The notes under the pieces are model-generated. The model was given only the letters and a program-made list of their open reading frames with translations. It was not told where the DNA came from and made no database searches. Shown in pieces: positions 8,208-19,700 of a DNA stretch of 64,000 bases. The stretch lies in the NCBI RefSeq assembly GCF_011355085.1, contig NZ_VXCP01000014.1:124001-188000 (forward strand), in the 5' to 3' direction. Made by a program: the position numbers and the translations under genes. How positions within the stretch are numbered: position 1 is the stretch's first letter; each line of letters opens with the position of its first letter. Source of the DNA: Pseudomonas akapageensis. GTDB taxonomy: Bacteria > Pseudomonadota > Gammaproteobacteria > Pseudomonadales > Pseudomonadaceae.

Positions 8208-9653
8208 TCAGCCTTCGAGTTTGCTTTTGAGCAATTCGTTCACTTGCTGCGGGTTGGCTTTGCCTTTTGACGCTTTCATCGCCTGGCCGACGAAGAAGCC
8301 GAACATCTTGCCGCGCTTGGCTTCGTCTGCCGCACGGTACTGCTCGACCTGCTCGGCGTTGGCCGCCAGCACTTCATCGAGTACCTTCTCGATTGCGCCG
8401 CTGTCGGTTACTTGCTTCAGGCCGCGGGTCTCGATGATCTGGTCGGCAGTGCCTTCGCCTGCGGCCATCGCTTCGAAGACCATCTTGGCGATCTTGCCGC
8501 TGATAGTGTTGTCACGAATGCGCAGCAGCATGCCGCCGAGCAGCTCGGCGCTGACCGGTGCCTGGTCGATTTCCAGGCCCAGCTTGTTGAGCAGGCTGCC
8601 CAGTTCGACCATGACCCAGTTGGCCGCCAGCTTGGCGTCGCCGCTGATGCTCACGACCTTCTCGAAGTAATCGGCCTGTTCACGGCTCGAAGCCAGCACG
8701 CTGGCGTCGTAGGCCGACAGGCCGAACTGCGCCTGGAAGCGCTCGCGCTTCTGCGGTGGCAGTTCCGGCAGGGTGGCGCGAGTGGCATCCAGGAACGAAT
8801 TCTCGATGACCACTGGCAGCAGGTCCGGGTCGGGGAAGTAACGGTAGTCGTTGGCTTCCTCCTTGCTGCGCATGGCGCGGGTTTCGTCCTTGTTCGGGTC
8901 GTACAGGCGCGTCTGCTGGATGACTTTGCCGCCGTCTTCGATCAGTTCGATCTGACGCTGGACTTCGCTGTTGATCGCGCGCTCGATGAAGCGGAACGAG
9001 TTGACGTTCTTGATCTCGCAGCGGGTGCCGAACTCGGCCTGGCCTTTCGGGCGGACCGAAACGTTGCAGTCGCAGCGCAGCGAGCCTTCGGCCATGTTGC
9101 CGTCGCAGATGCCCAGGTAACGCACCAGCGCATGGATCGCCTTGACGTAGGCCACGGCTTCCTTGGCACTGCGCATGTCCGGTTCGGACACGATTTCCAG
9201 CAGCGGGGTACCAGCGCGGTTCAGGTCGATCCCGGTCGAGCCGCTGAAGTCTTCATGCAGGCTCTTGCCGGCATCTTCTTCCAGGTGCGCGCGGGTCACG
9301 CCGATGCGTTTGACCGTGCCGTCTTCCAGGGTGATGTCCAGGTGGCCCTTGCCGACGATCGGCAGCTCCATCTGGCTGATCTGGTAGCCCTTGGGCAGGT
9401 CGGGGTAGAAGTAGTTCTTGCGCGCGAACACGTTGTGCTGGCCGATCTCGGCATCGATCGCCAGGCCGAACATGACCGCCATGCGCACCGCTTCCTGGTT
9501 CAGCACCGGCAACACGCCGGGCATGCCCAGGTCGACCAGGCTGGCCTGCGTGTTCGGCTCGGAGCCGAACGTGGTGGCGCTGCCGGAGAAAATCTTCGAC
9601 TGGGTGGCAAGCTGGGTATGAATCTCCAGCCCGATGACAACTTCCCATTGCAT
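8208..9653 (-). CDS. gatB: Asp-tRNA(Asn)/Glu-tRNA(Gln) amidotransferase subunit B
   Basis: Subunit B of the GatCAB transamidosome, which binds misacylated Asp-tRNA(Asn) or Glu-tRNA(Gln) and activates the carboxylate with ATP. The 481-residue product has the GatB N-terminal catalytic region ([52 protein letters not shown]) and a C-terminal YqeY-like tRNA-binding tail ending [10 protein letters not shown]. The ATG at 9653 is preceded by AAGGAG; the reading frame extends 14 codons further but with no matching family residues. It follows gatA by 11 bases. Confidence 0.97.
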   Translation of the reverse strand: MQWEVVIGLEIHTQLATQSKIFSGSATTFGSEPNTQASLVDLGMPGVLPVLNQEAVRMAVMFGLAIDAEIGQHNVFARKNYFYPDLPKGYQISQMELPIVGKGHLDITLEDGTVKRIGVTRAHLEEDAGKSLHEDFSGSTGIDLNRAGTPLLEIVSEPDMRSAKEAVAYVKAIHALVRYLGICDGNMAEGSLRCDCNVSVRPKGQAEFGTRCEIKNVNSFRFIERAINSEVQRQIELIEDGGKVIQQTRLYDPNKDETRAMRSKEEANDYRYFPDPDLLPVVIENSFLDATRATLPELPPQKRERFQAQFGLSAYDASVLASSREQADYFEKVVSISGDAKLAANWVMVELGSLLNKLGLEIDQAPVSAELLGGMLLRIRDNTISGKIAKMVFEAMAAGEGTADQIIETRGLKQVTDSGAIEKVLDEVLAANAEQVEQYRAADEAKRGKMFGFFVGQAMKASKGKANPQQVNELLKSKLEG

Positions 9654-9664
9654 GTGTTTTCTCC

Positions 9665-11116
9665 TTAGAAGCCTGCAGGGGCGCGGGTATGCCAATCAGT
9701 CACTTGCTGATAGCGGTGCGCGACGTTGAGCAGGCGGCCTTCCTGGAAGTACGGGGCGAGCAGTTGCACGCCAACCGGCAGGCCTTCGACGAAACCGGCC
9801 GGCATGGACAAGCCAGGCAGGCCCGCGAGGTTGGCGGTGATGGTGTAGACGTCTTCCAGGTAGGCGGCGACCGGGTCGTTGTTCTTGGCGCCGATTTTCC
9901 AAGCCGGGTTCGGCGTGGTCGGGCCGAGGATCACGTCGACATCGTTGAAGGCTGCCATGAAGTCGTTCTTGATCAGGCGACGGATTTTCTGTGCCTGCAG
10001 GTAGTAGGCATCGTAGTAACCGGCCGACAGGGCGTAGGCCCCGACCATGATCCGGCGCTGCACTTCGGCACCGAAGCCTTCGGCGCGGGAACGTTCGTAC
10101 AGGTCGGTCAGGTCTTTCGGGTTCTCGCAGCGATAGCCAAAGCGTACACCGTCGAAACGCGACAGGTTGGAGGAGGCTTCGGCCGGTGCGATCACGTAGT
10201 ACGCAGGGATGGCGTGCTGCATGTTCGGCAGGCTGATTTCCTTGATCACCGCGCCGAGCTTTTCCAGTTCCTTGACGCTCTGGTGAATCAGCTCGGCGAT
10301 GCGTGGGTCCAGGCCAGCACCGAAGTACTCCTTCGGCAGGCCGATGCGCAGGCCTTCGATCGAACCGTTGAGCAAGGCGCTGTAGTCGGGCACCGGCTCA
10401 TCGATGCTGGTCGAATCCTGCGGGTCGAAGCCGGCCATGCCTTGCAGCAGCAGGGCGCAGTCTTCGGCGGTGCGGGCCAGCGGGCCACCCTGGTCCAGGC
10501 TCGAGGCGTAGGCGATCATGCCCCAGCGCGAAACACGACCGTACGTCGGTTTCAGGCCGGTCAGGTTGGTCAGTGCGGCTGGCTGGCGAATCGAGCCACC
10601 GGTGTCGGTACCGGTCGCGGCCGGCAACAGACGAGCGGCAACCGCCGCGGCCGAACCACCGGACGAGCCGCCGGGGACGTGTTCGAGGTTCCACGGGTTC
10701 TTCACGGCGCCGTAGTAGCTCGATTCGTTGGCCGAGCCCATGGCGAATTCGTCCATGTTGGTCTTGCCCAGGCTCACGGCGCCAGCGGCGGCGAGGCGGG
10801 CGACGACCGTGGCATCATAGGGAGCCTTGAAGTTGTCGAGCATCTTCGAGCCGCAGCTGGTGCGCACGCCCTGGGTGCAGAACAGGTCCTTGTGGGCCAG
10901 CGGTGCGCCGAGCAGGGCGCCGGTTTCGCCGGCGGCGCGGCGGGCATCGGCAGCCCGGGCCTGGGCGATGGCCAGCTCCTCGGTCACGCTGATGAAGCTG
11001 TTGAGCTGAGGGTCGAGCTGGGCAATACGCGCCAGCAGGACGCGAGTCAGCTCCTCGGAGGAAAACTTCTTGTCGGCGAGTCCGCGGGCGATCTCGGCCA
11101 GAGTCAGTTGATGCAT
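9665..11116 (-). CDS. gatA: Asp-tRNA(Asn)/Glu-tRNA(Gln) amidotransferase subunit A
   Basis: The glutaminase subunit of GatCAB, which releases ammonia from glutamine. The 483-residue amidase-signature protein shows the catalytic Lys in LAHKDLFC, the [15 protein letters not shown] segment, and the cis-Ser/nucleophile Ser region [15 protein letters not shown] that complete the Ser-cisSer-Lys triad. The start at 11116 ([13 protein letters not shown]) matches the family; the longer reading frame upstream overlaps the gatC end and is not supported. It is the middle gene of gatCAB. Confidence 0.97.
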   Translation of the reverse strand: MHQLTLAEIARGLADKKFSSEELTRVLLARIAQLDPQLNSFISVTEELAIAQARAADARRAAGETGALLGAPLAHKDLFCTQGVRTSCGSKMLDNFKAPYDATVVARLAAAGAVSLGKTNMDEFAMGSANESSYYGAVKNPWNLEHVPGGSSGGSAAAVAARLLPAATGTDTGGSIRQPAALTNLTGLKPTYGRVSRWGMIAYASSLDQGGPLARTAEDCALLLQGMAGFDPQDSTSIDEPVPDYSALLNGSIEGLRIGLPKEYFGAGLDPRIAELIHQSVKELEKLGAVIKEISLPNMQHAIPAYYVIAPAEASSNLSRFDGVRFGYRCENPKDLTDLYERSRAEGFGAEVQRRIMVGAYALSAGYYDAYYLQAQKIRRLIKNDFMAAFNDVDVILGPTTPNPAWKIGAKNNDPVAAYLEDVYTITANLAGLPGLSMPAGFVEGLPVGVQLLAPYFQEGRLLNVAHRYQQVTDWHTRAPAGF

Positions 11117-11132
11117 GGCAGGCTCTATTCCC

Positions 11133-11420
11133 TTACTCGATGACTTTCGGTACCAGATACAGGCCGTTTTCCACCGCAGGGGCGATGGCCTGATAGGCTT
11201 CACGATTGTTGCGCTCGGTTACAATGTCAGCGCGAAGGCGCTGGCTGGCTTCCAGCGGGTGAGCGAGCGGCTCGATGCCGGTGGTGTCGACCGCCTGCAT
11301 CAGGTCGACCAGCCCGAGAATGCTGTTCAGGGCATCGGTGGTGCGTGGGAGATCGGCTTCATTGAGGCCCAGTCGGGCCAAATGAGCGATTTTTTCCACG
11401 TCGGAGCGTTCTAGCGCCAT
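11133..11420 (-). CDS. gatC: Asp-tRNA(Asn)/Glu-tRNA(Gln) amidotransferase subunit C
   Basis: A small 95-residue subunit that wraps around GatA and GatB and stabilises the complex. The sequence [14 protein letters not shown], the [24 protein letters not shown] core and [13 protein letters not shown] at the C-terminus are typical. It is the first gene of the gatCAB operon, 16 bases before gatA. The operon is divergent from mreB across a 212-base region that must hold both promoters. Confidence 0.95.
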   Translation of the reverse strand: MALERSDVEKIAHLARLGLNEADLPRTTDALNSILGLVDLMQAVDTTGIEPLAHPLEASQRLRADIVTERNNREAYQAIAPAVENGLYLVPKVIE

Positions 11421-12670
<1,250 letters not shown>

Positions 12671-12834
12671 TCGTTGCCGAGTCGATACCCTGCCGCCCCG
12701 TTTACAGGTTGCGCCAACGGTGCTACCTGTATGCGTCGGGTTGACGCCTGCCGGGCGTTGTTTACTGTCTATCTGCATCCAGGCCGGTTGCCGTATGAAT
12801 GACCAATTGATCCATAGCCTCAGAGGAGCGGCTT

Positions 12835-13974
12835 ATTAAACCGCTTTTCGCAAAAGGCCCCTCATTGGGCGTGCGCCTGCTGGTGCTGGTCGTGCTGTCG
12901 GTTGCCCTGATGGTGGTCGACTCCCAGTTCACGGTGCTCAAACCCGTGCGCAGCCAGATGTCGCTGGTGTTGATGCAATCCTACTGGATCACCGATCTGC
13001 CGCAGCGCTTGTGGCAGGGCGTGGCCAGTCAGTTTGGCAGCCGCACCGAGCTTGTGGCCGAGAACGAGAAACTCAAGACCGAAGCCTTGCTGCTGCAAGG
13101 TCGCCTGCAAAAACTGGCGGCCCTGACCGAGCAGAACGTACGGCTGCGCGAGTTGCTCAACTCCTCGGCGCTGGTCAACGAGAAGGTCGAGGTGGCCGAG
13201 CTGATCGGCATGGACCCGAACCCCTTCACCCATCGCATCCTGATCAACAAGGGCGAGCGTGATGGTGTCGTGCTGGGCCAGCCCGTGCTCGATGCCCGTG
13301 GCCTGATGGGCCAGGTGGTCGAGCTGATGCCTTACACCTCGCGGGTCCTGTTGCTCACCGATACCACCCACAGCATTCCGGTGCAGGTCAACCGCAACGG
13401 CCTGCGCGCGATCGCCAGTGGCACCGGTAATCCGGAGCGCCTGGAACTGCGGCACGTGGCCGATACCGCTGACATCAAGGAAGGCGATTTGCTGGTCAGC
13501 TCCGGCCTGGGGCAGCGCTTCCCGGCAGGCTACCCGGTGGCGACGGTCAAGGAAGTGATTCATGACTCGGGCCAACCCTTTGCCATTGTTCGCGCCGTCC
13601 CCACGGCGGCGTTGAACCGTAGCCGTTACCTGTTGCTGGTGTTTACCGACAGCCGCTCGCCCGAACAGCGTGCCAGCGATGCCGCCCAGGCGCAGGAAGC
13701 GGCGGATCGCCAGGGGCTGACACCTGCCATCGATGCCGCTGCACCGGCCAACCCGGCCGCCGTGGTCAGCCCGATCCCGACTGCAACTTTCCCGATTGGC
13801 GCACCGGTTACCGGTACACCATCGGCGCCGGTGCACGCACCGAAGCCCCCCGCAGCTCCCGCGCCCGCTGCAGCACCTGCACCTTCTGCACCTTCTGCAC
13901 CTGCGGCATCCGTACCGGCGGCCCAGGCCGGCGGTCGTGGTGCTGCATCGACCACCCATAGGGAGAGGCACTGA
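12835..13974 (+). CDS. mreC: Rod shape-determining protein MreC; apparent ATT start
   Basis: A bitopic inner-membrane protein of the elongasome that scaffolds MreB, PBP2 and RodA. An N-terminal hydrophobic helix (VRLLVLVVLSVALMVV) is followed by a periplasmic coiled coil (about residues 65-105) and beta domains (ELIGMDPNPFTHRILINKG; DTTHSIPVQVNRNGLRAI). The C-terminal ~100 residues are low-complexity Pro/Ala. The first TTG (12865) has no useful ribosome-binding site and would clip the cytoplasmic N-terminus KPLFAKGPS. That segment reads in frame from an ATT at 12835, just after GAGGAG. With ATT the product is 379 residues. Its stop overlaps the mreD start by one base. Confidence 0.88.
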   Translation: MKPLFAKGPSLGVRLLVLVVLSVALMVVDSQFTVLKPVRSQMSLVLMQSYWITDLPQRLWQGVASQFGSRTELVAENEKLKTEALLLQGRLQKLAALTEQNVRLRELLNSSALVNEKVEVAELIGMDPNPFTHRILINKGERDGVVLGQPVLDARGLMGQVVELMPYTSRVLLLTDTTHSIPVQVNRNGLRAIASGTGNPERLELRHVADTADIKEGDLLVSSGLGQRFPAGYPVATVKEVIHDSGQPFAIVRAVPTAALNRSRYLLLVFTDSRSPEQRASDAAQAQEAADRQGLTPAIDAAAPANPAAVVSPIPTATFPIGAPVTGTPSAPVHAPKPPAAPAPAAAPAPSAPSAPAASVPAAQAGGRGAASTTHRERH

Positions 13975-14462
13975 TGGTCGGTACTCGCGCCAAGAATGGC
14001 TGGGTTGTCTGGCTGACATTCGCGATCGGATTGCTGCTCAGCGTATCGCCACTGCCCCAGTTCATGGAAATCCTGCGTCCGCTCTGGCTGGCTCTGCTGC
14101 TGGCCTTCTGGGCGTTGGCGCTGCCACACAAGATCGGCATGACCACTGCCTGGGTCCTGGGTCTGGCCGAAGATGTACTGTATGGCACATTGCTGGGGCA
14201 GAATGCCCTGATCCTCACGCTGATCACCTTCCTGGTGTTGTCGTTGCAACAGCGCATGCGTATGTTCCCCATGTGGCAGCAATGCCTGGTGATCCTGGTC
14301 ATTTTCGGGCTGGCGCAATTGGTCCAGCTCTGGCTCAGTGCCTTGACCGGCAATCGTCAGCCAACCCTCGCCCTGGTCTTGCCGGCATTGGTCAGCGCTT
14401 TGCTCTGGCCCTGGGTCAATTACGGCCTGCGGGGCTTGCGACGCCGTCTGAGAATCAATTGA
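13974..14462 (+). CDS. mreD: Rod shape-determining protein MreD
   Basis: A 162-residue integral membrane protein of the elongasome with about five hydrophobic helices. Family features include PLWLALLLAFWALALPHKIG, WVLGLAEDVLYGTLLGQNAL and the C-terminal WPWVNYGLRGLRRRL. The start overlaps the mreC stop (TGATG), so translation is coupled. The role in rod shape is known from family work; the exact biochemical function is not settled. Confidence 0.94.
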   Translation: MVGTRAKNGWVVWLTFAIGLLLSVSPLPQFMEILRPLWLALLLAFWALALPHKIGMTTAWVLGLAEDVLYGTLLGQNALILTLITFLVLSLQQRMRMFPMWQQCLVILVIFGLAQLVQLWLSALTGNRQPTLALVLPALVSALLWPWVNYGLRGLRRRLRIN

Positions 14463-14510
14463 CCGGAGCTGAGCCGCTTGCCAAGTGCTCGGCTCCGACA
14501 GGGAGATGTC

Positions 14511-15122
14511 ATGAACAATCCGCTCTACCTGGCCTCTGGTTCGCCACGGCGGCGTGAACTGCTGACCCAGATCGGTGTACCGTTCACGGTCGTCATCGCC
14601 GATATCGATGAAACCCCTCTGCCTGATGAAAGCCCCGAGGCCTATGTCGAGCGTCTTGCACGCGGCAAGGCCGAGGCCGGCTTTGCCGTGCTTGCCGCGA
14701 CTCAGGCCCAGGCCCCCCTGGTGGTATTAGGCGCTGACACGGCGGTGATCCTCGATGGCCGTATCCTCGGCAAACCGCTTGATGCAGCCGACGCTCTGGC
14801 CATGCTTGCCGCACTGTCCGGCCGTGAACATGAAGTGCTCACGGCGGTGGCCGTGCTCGATGGCCAACGTTGCGAAACGCGCAGTGTCAGCAGCCGGGTC
14901 CGTTTCCGTCCAGTCAGCACGCAAGAGGCTCAGGCCTATTGGGATACTGGCGAACCCCGGGACAAGGCCGGCAGTTATGCCATCCAGGGGCTGGCGGCTA
15001 TCTTCGTGGAAGGCCTGCAGGGCAGTTATTCGGCGGTGGTCGGCCTGCCCCTGAGCGAAACCGCAGAACTGCTGGGCAGTTTCGGCATACCCTGTTGGCA
15101 GGGAATCGCGCAGCAAGGCTGA
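14511..15122 (+). CDS. maf: Maf-like nucleoside triphosphate pyrophosphatase (YhdE type)
   Basis: A cytoplasmic 203-residue house-cleaning enzyme that hydrolyses non-canonical or dTTP/UTP nucleotides to the monophosphate. The N-terminal [12 protein letters not shown] loop binds phosphate, and [22 protein letters not shown] and [11 protein letters not shown] carry the metal-binding acidic residues. The ATG at 14511 has GGGAG in front; upstream in-frame codons are not family-like. It is 48 bases after mreD, and the order mreBCD-maf-rng is standard in gammaproteobacteria. Confidence 0.94.
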   Translation: MNNPLYLASGSPRRRELLTQIGVPFTVVIADIDETPLPDESPEAYVERLARGKAEAGFAVLAATQAQAPLVVLGADTAVILDGRILGKPLDAADALAMLAALSGREHEVLTAVAVLDGQRCETRSVSSRVRFRPVSTQEAQAYWDTGEPRDKAGSYAIQGLAAIFVEGLQGSYSAVVGLPLSETAELLGSFGIPCWQGIAQQG

Positions 15123-15214
15123 ACGGTTACGTCGGCTGTCCCTCGATCGAAGTCTTCGACGGCAGCCAATACGCGATCCAAGATTATCGTGAACACCTTT
15201 GACGAGACCGAGCC

Positions 15215-16672
15215 ATGAGTGAAGAGATCCTGATCAATATCACGCCGATGGAATCGCGCGTGGCAGTGGTAGAAAACGGTGTTCTGCAAGAGGTGCATGT
15301 CGAACGGACCCAGCGTCGCGGGATCGTCGGCAATATCTACAAGGGCAAGGTGGTGCGGGTGCTGCCGGGCATGCAGGCGGCCTTCATCGACATCGGCCTG
15401 GAGCGCGCGGCATTCATCCATGCCTCGGAAATTTCCATGCGCGAGGGGCCGGCGGTCGAAACCATCAGCGCCCTTGTGCATGAAGGGCAAAGCCTGGTGG
15501 TCCAGGTCACCAAGGACCCGATCGGCTCCAAGGGCGCCCGACTGACCACCCAGCTTTCGATTCCGTCGCGCTACCTGGTGTACATGCCGCGGACCAGTCA
15601 TGTCGGCATTTCCCTGAAAATCGAAGATGAAGCCGAACGCGACCGTCTCAAGCAGGTGGTCAGCGATTGCGTGGCCCAGGAGGGCATCGTCGAAGCCGGC
15701 GGTTTTATCCTGCGTACGGCGGCGGAAGGGGCGGGTGCCGATGAAATCCTCATGGATATCCGCTATCTGCGTCGCCTATGGGACCAGATTGGCGCGCAAA
15801 TCAAGACCGTCGGCGCGCCCAGCGAAATCTACGAAGATCTGGGCCTGGCCCTGCGTACCTTGCGCGACCTGGTCAGTCCGAAGATCGAGAAAATTCGTAT
15901 CGATTCGCGGGAAACCTTCCAGAAGACCACGCAGTTCGTCGCCGAATTGATGCCGGAGATTGCCGATCGTCTGGAACATTATCCAGGTGAGCGGCCGATT
16001 TTCGACCTGTATGGTGTCGAAGACGAAATCCAGCGCGCCCTGGATCGCAAGGTGCCGCTCAAGTCCGGTGGCTACCTGGTGGTCGATCCGGCGGAAGCGA
16101 TGACCACCATCGACGTCAATACCGGAGCGTTTGTCGGCCATCGCAACCTCGAAGAGACCATCTTCAAGACCAACCTGGAAGCCGCAACCGCGATTGCCCG
16201 GCAACTGCGCCTGCGCAATATCGGTGGGATCATCATCATCGACTTCATCGACATGGAAGATGAAGAGCACCAGCGCCAGGTGCTGCGTACCCTGGAAAAG
16301 CAACTGGAACGCGATCACGCCAAGACCAACATCATCGGTATCACCGAGTTGGGACTGGTGCAGATGACCCGCAAGCGCACCCGTGAAAGTCTCGAGCAAG
16401 TGCTGTGCGAACCCTGCAACAGCTGTCAGGGGCGCGGCAAATTGAAGACCCCCGAGACGATCTGTTACGAGATTTTCCGGGAAATTCTGCGCGAGGCCCG
16501 TGCTTATCAGGCCGAAGGCTATAGAGTGTTGGCCAATCAAAAGGTGGTCGACCGTCTGCTGGACGAAGAGTCGGGCAACGTCGCCGAACTCGAAGCCTTT
16601 ATCGGACGAACCATCCGCTTTCAGGTCGAATCCATGTACTCCCAGGAACAATACGACGTGGTGTTGCTCTGA
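15215..16672 (+). CDS. rng: Ribonuclease G
   Basis: An endoribonuclease that matures the 16S rRNA 5' end and degrades some mRNAs. The 485-residue protein begins with the S1-like domain (GNIYKGKVVRVLPGMQAAFIDIG) and continues with the RNase E/G catalytic domain: magnesium site DVNTG and IIIDFIDM, and the zinc-link motif CEPCNSCQGRG. No C-terminal scaffold region is present, which separates it from RNase E. It sits downstream of maf as in E. coli, with a 92-base gap. Confidence 0.96.
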   Translation: MSEEILINITPMESRVAVVENGVLQEVHVERTQRRGIVGNIYKGKVVRVLPGMQAAFIDIGLERAAFIHASEISMREGPAVETISALVHEGQSLVVQVTKDPIGSKGARLTTQLSIPSRYLVYMPRTSHVGISLKIEDEAERDRLKQVVSDCVAQEGIVEAGGFILRTAAEGAGADEILMDIRYLRRLWDQIGAQIKTVGAPSEIYEDLGLALRTLRDLVSPKIEKIRIDSRETFQKTTQFVAELMPEIADRLEHYPGERPIFDLYGVEDEIQRALDRKVPLKSGGYLVVDPAEAMTTIDVNTGAFVGHRNLEETIFKTNLEAATAIARQLRLRNIGGIIIIDFIDMEDEEHQRQVLRTLEKQLERDHAKTNIIGITELGLVQMTRKRTRESLEQVLCEPCNSCQGRGKLKTPETICYEIFREILREARAYQAEGYRVLANQKVVDRLLDEESGNVAELEAFIGRTIRFQVESMYSQEQYDVVLL

Positions 16673-16777
16673 ATCATTGCATTGGACAGCACAAGGTCGC
16701 CGGGACCGCTGCATCGACTCTGGCAAATGTCCGGTGTCGGGCCATAGTTATTCCAGCACAACTCGGGGACCTCTGAC

Positions 16778-19700
16778 ATGGAGCGTCTGACTCGCATTCT
16801 GGCCGCTACGACCCGATGGGGCCTGGAATTGTGTGCGCTACTGGTGGTGCTGGTGGCGCTATACGTCAGTCTCGGCCGTGAATTGGTACCGTTGGTCGCC
16901 GAATACCGTGACGAAGTCCAGAGCAAGGCTGAGAAGGCCTTGGGCATACCTTTGAGCATCGGCAGCCTGGAGGGGCGCTGGAGTGGCCTGGCGCCCATAC
17001 TGCTGGTCCACGACGTGATGGTCGGCGAAGGTGCCAGTGCGCTGCGTCTTGACCAGGTGCGGCTGGTGCCGGACCTGTGGGCCAGCCTCACCGAGCGTGA
17101 ACTGCGTATTGCCCACCTGGAAGTCAATGGGCTGCAGGTGAGCCTGAAGGAAGACCGGGACGGGAATTGGGCGCTCAAGGGGCTGCCGGTTCAGGAAGGG
17201 CCCATCGATCCCGAACAGTTACTGACCCGAATGCGCGCTGTTACACGCCTGTCGGTGCTTAACAGCCAGGTCACACTGGAGCCTTTTGACCGCGACCCCA
17301 TGACGCTGACCTACGTTGGCCTCGGCTTGCAGACGGGCAGCGTGCGGCAACGGTTGGACGTACGCCTGACCTTGCCCGATGGGCAGCCGTTGGCCATGAG
17401 TGTGCGCAGCCGGATTCGCGCCACGAAATGGCGCGAGGCCGAGGTCCAGGCTTACCTGAGCCTGCCCCAGAGCGATTGGGCGCGTTGGCTGCCCTCGCGC
17501 CTGACCCGTGAATGGAAGATCGAGCAGTTACAGGCCGGCGGAGAATTCTGGCTGGAGTGGGGCAATGGCACCGTTCAGAGCGCAGTGGCGCGATTGAATG
17601 CACCGCAGTTTCGCGGTGCCTATGCCGATCGCAAGGCAACTGATATCAAGGACCTGGCGCTCAGTGCCTGGTTCCAGCGCAACGAGCAAGGCTTCGATGT
17701 GTCGGTCGACTCGCTCGCCATGAGCCTGGGCGAGACCCGCTGGGAGTCGCATCTGCAGCTCAAGCAGCTGGCTGCGACCGACAAGGCCGAGGAAACCTGG
17801 CATGTGCAGGCCGACCGGCTGGACCTGACGCCTGTGACGCCCTTGCTCGATGCCCTGGTGCCGCTGCCGGAAAAAGTCGCGGCGGTCGTCGATGGCCTGA
17901 AGGTCACCGGCGGTTTGCGCAATGTCTTGCTCGACTACCGGCCCAAGGCAACGGGCGACCAGCGCCTGAGCTTCGCTGCCAACCTGGAAAGGGTCGGCTT
18001 CAACGCCTACCACGGGGCTCCGGCTGCAGGAAACGTCAGTGGCAGCATCAGCGGTGATCTAGGTCAGGGCGAGCTGCGCCTGGATACCGATAAATTCATG
18101 CTGCACCTGGACCCGATATTCGCCAAACCCTGGCACTACCTCAAGGCCAACGCCCGCCTGACCTGGCGCCTGGACGACGAAAGCTTCACCCTGATTGCAC
18201 CCTACCTCAAGGTCCTGGGCGAAGAAGGCAAGATCGCCGGCGACTTCCTGATCCGCCTGCTGTTCGATGAAAGCCGCGAAGACTACATGGACCTGCGCGT
18301 CGGCCTGGTCGATGGCGACGGGACCTATACCCCCAAGTACCTTCCGCAGATGTTGAGTCCGGCGGTGGACGAATGGCTGCGCAAGGCCATCCTCAAGGGC
18401 GCTGTCGATGAAGGCTACTTCCAGTACCAGGGCTCGCTGAATCACGGCGCGCCGGATCATGCCCGCAGTATCAGCCTGTTCTTCAAGGTCCACGACGTCA
18501 CCCTGGACTTCCAGCCCGGCTGGCCGCCGGTGCAGAAGGTCGATGGCGATGTCTTTATCGAAGATGGCGGCGTGCGGATCAACGCCAGCAAGGGCCAGTT
18601 GCTCGACACCCAGGTGCGCAATGTCAACGTCAATATTCCCCATGTGCCGGCGGGCGAGCAAACCCACCTGTTCCTGGACGGCGAATTCGATGGCGGGCTG
18701 GGTGACGGTCTGAAGATCCTGCAGGAGGCACCGATAGGCACCGGCCCCACCTTTGCCGGTTGGGAAGGCGAAGGCAGTCTCAATGGCAAGTTGAAGCTGG
18801 ATATTCCATTGGCCAAAGGCGAACGGCCGAAAGTGCTGGTGGATTTCAACACGGATCGCGCGCGCCTGAAAATCCCTGAGCCGGAACTCGAGTTGACCCG
18901 GCTCAAGGGCAACTTCCGTTTCGATTTCGACAAGGGCCTGAGCGGGCAGGGCATTACTGCACAGGCATTCGACAAGCCGATCACTGCGCAGATTTTCGCC
19001 GAAGGCAAGCCTGGCGAGCCGCGTACACGAGTGACTGCCAAAGGCCAGGTAGCGGTGAAGAAGCTTACCGACTGGTTGCATGTGAATCAGACGCTGCCGT
19101 TGTCGGGCGAGCTGCCGTATCAACTGCAACTGGTCCTGGGTGGTGCCGACAGCTATTTGAATGTCGACTCAAGCCTCAAAGGACTGGCCATCGACGTGCC
19201 GGCCCCTTTCGGCAAGCTGGCGGGCGATTCGCGTGACACCAGCTTTCGCATGACCTTGCAGGGCGACGAACGCCGTTACGATGCGAGTTATGCAGGCCTT
19301 GCCAATCTCGCCTATGCGGCGCCTGTCGGCAAGCCCGGACAAGGTCGTGGCGAGCTGGTGTTGGGCCAGGGCAATGCGCAATTGCTGCCGGGGCAAGGCG
19401 TGCGGGTTCGCGGCGAGCTCGCGGCGTTGGACCTGGATGACTGGCAGCAGCAGGCCGGGCGCTATGCCAGCGAAGGTACGGGCGACAGCGCCAGGCAGAT
19501 GTTGCGCAGTCTCGACCTCAAGGTCGGGAAGCTCAAGGGCATGGGCATGACTCTGGACCAGGCAGCCTTGCAACTGCGCCGCAATGGCGATGGCTGGCTG
19601 CTGCGGGTCGATAGCCAGCAGGTCACTGGCGATGTTCGTCAGTCCGATGCCAAGGGCGTGCCCATAGCGATCAATTTGCAGACAGTGCGTCTGCCGCCGG

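Noticed and set aside
12741..12768. A possible mreC promoter (TTGACG with TACTGT, 16 bases apart)
   Set aside because: The -10 matches consensus at only three positions; too weak to list.
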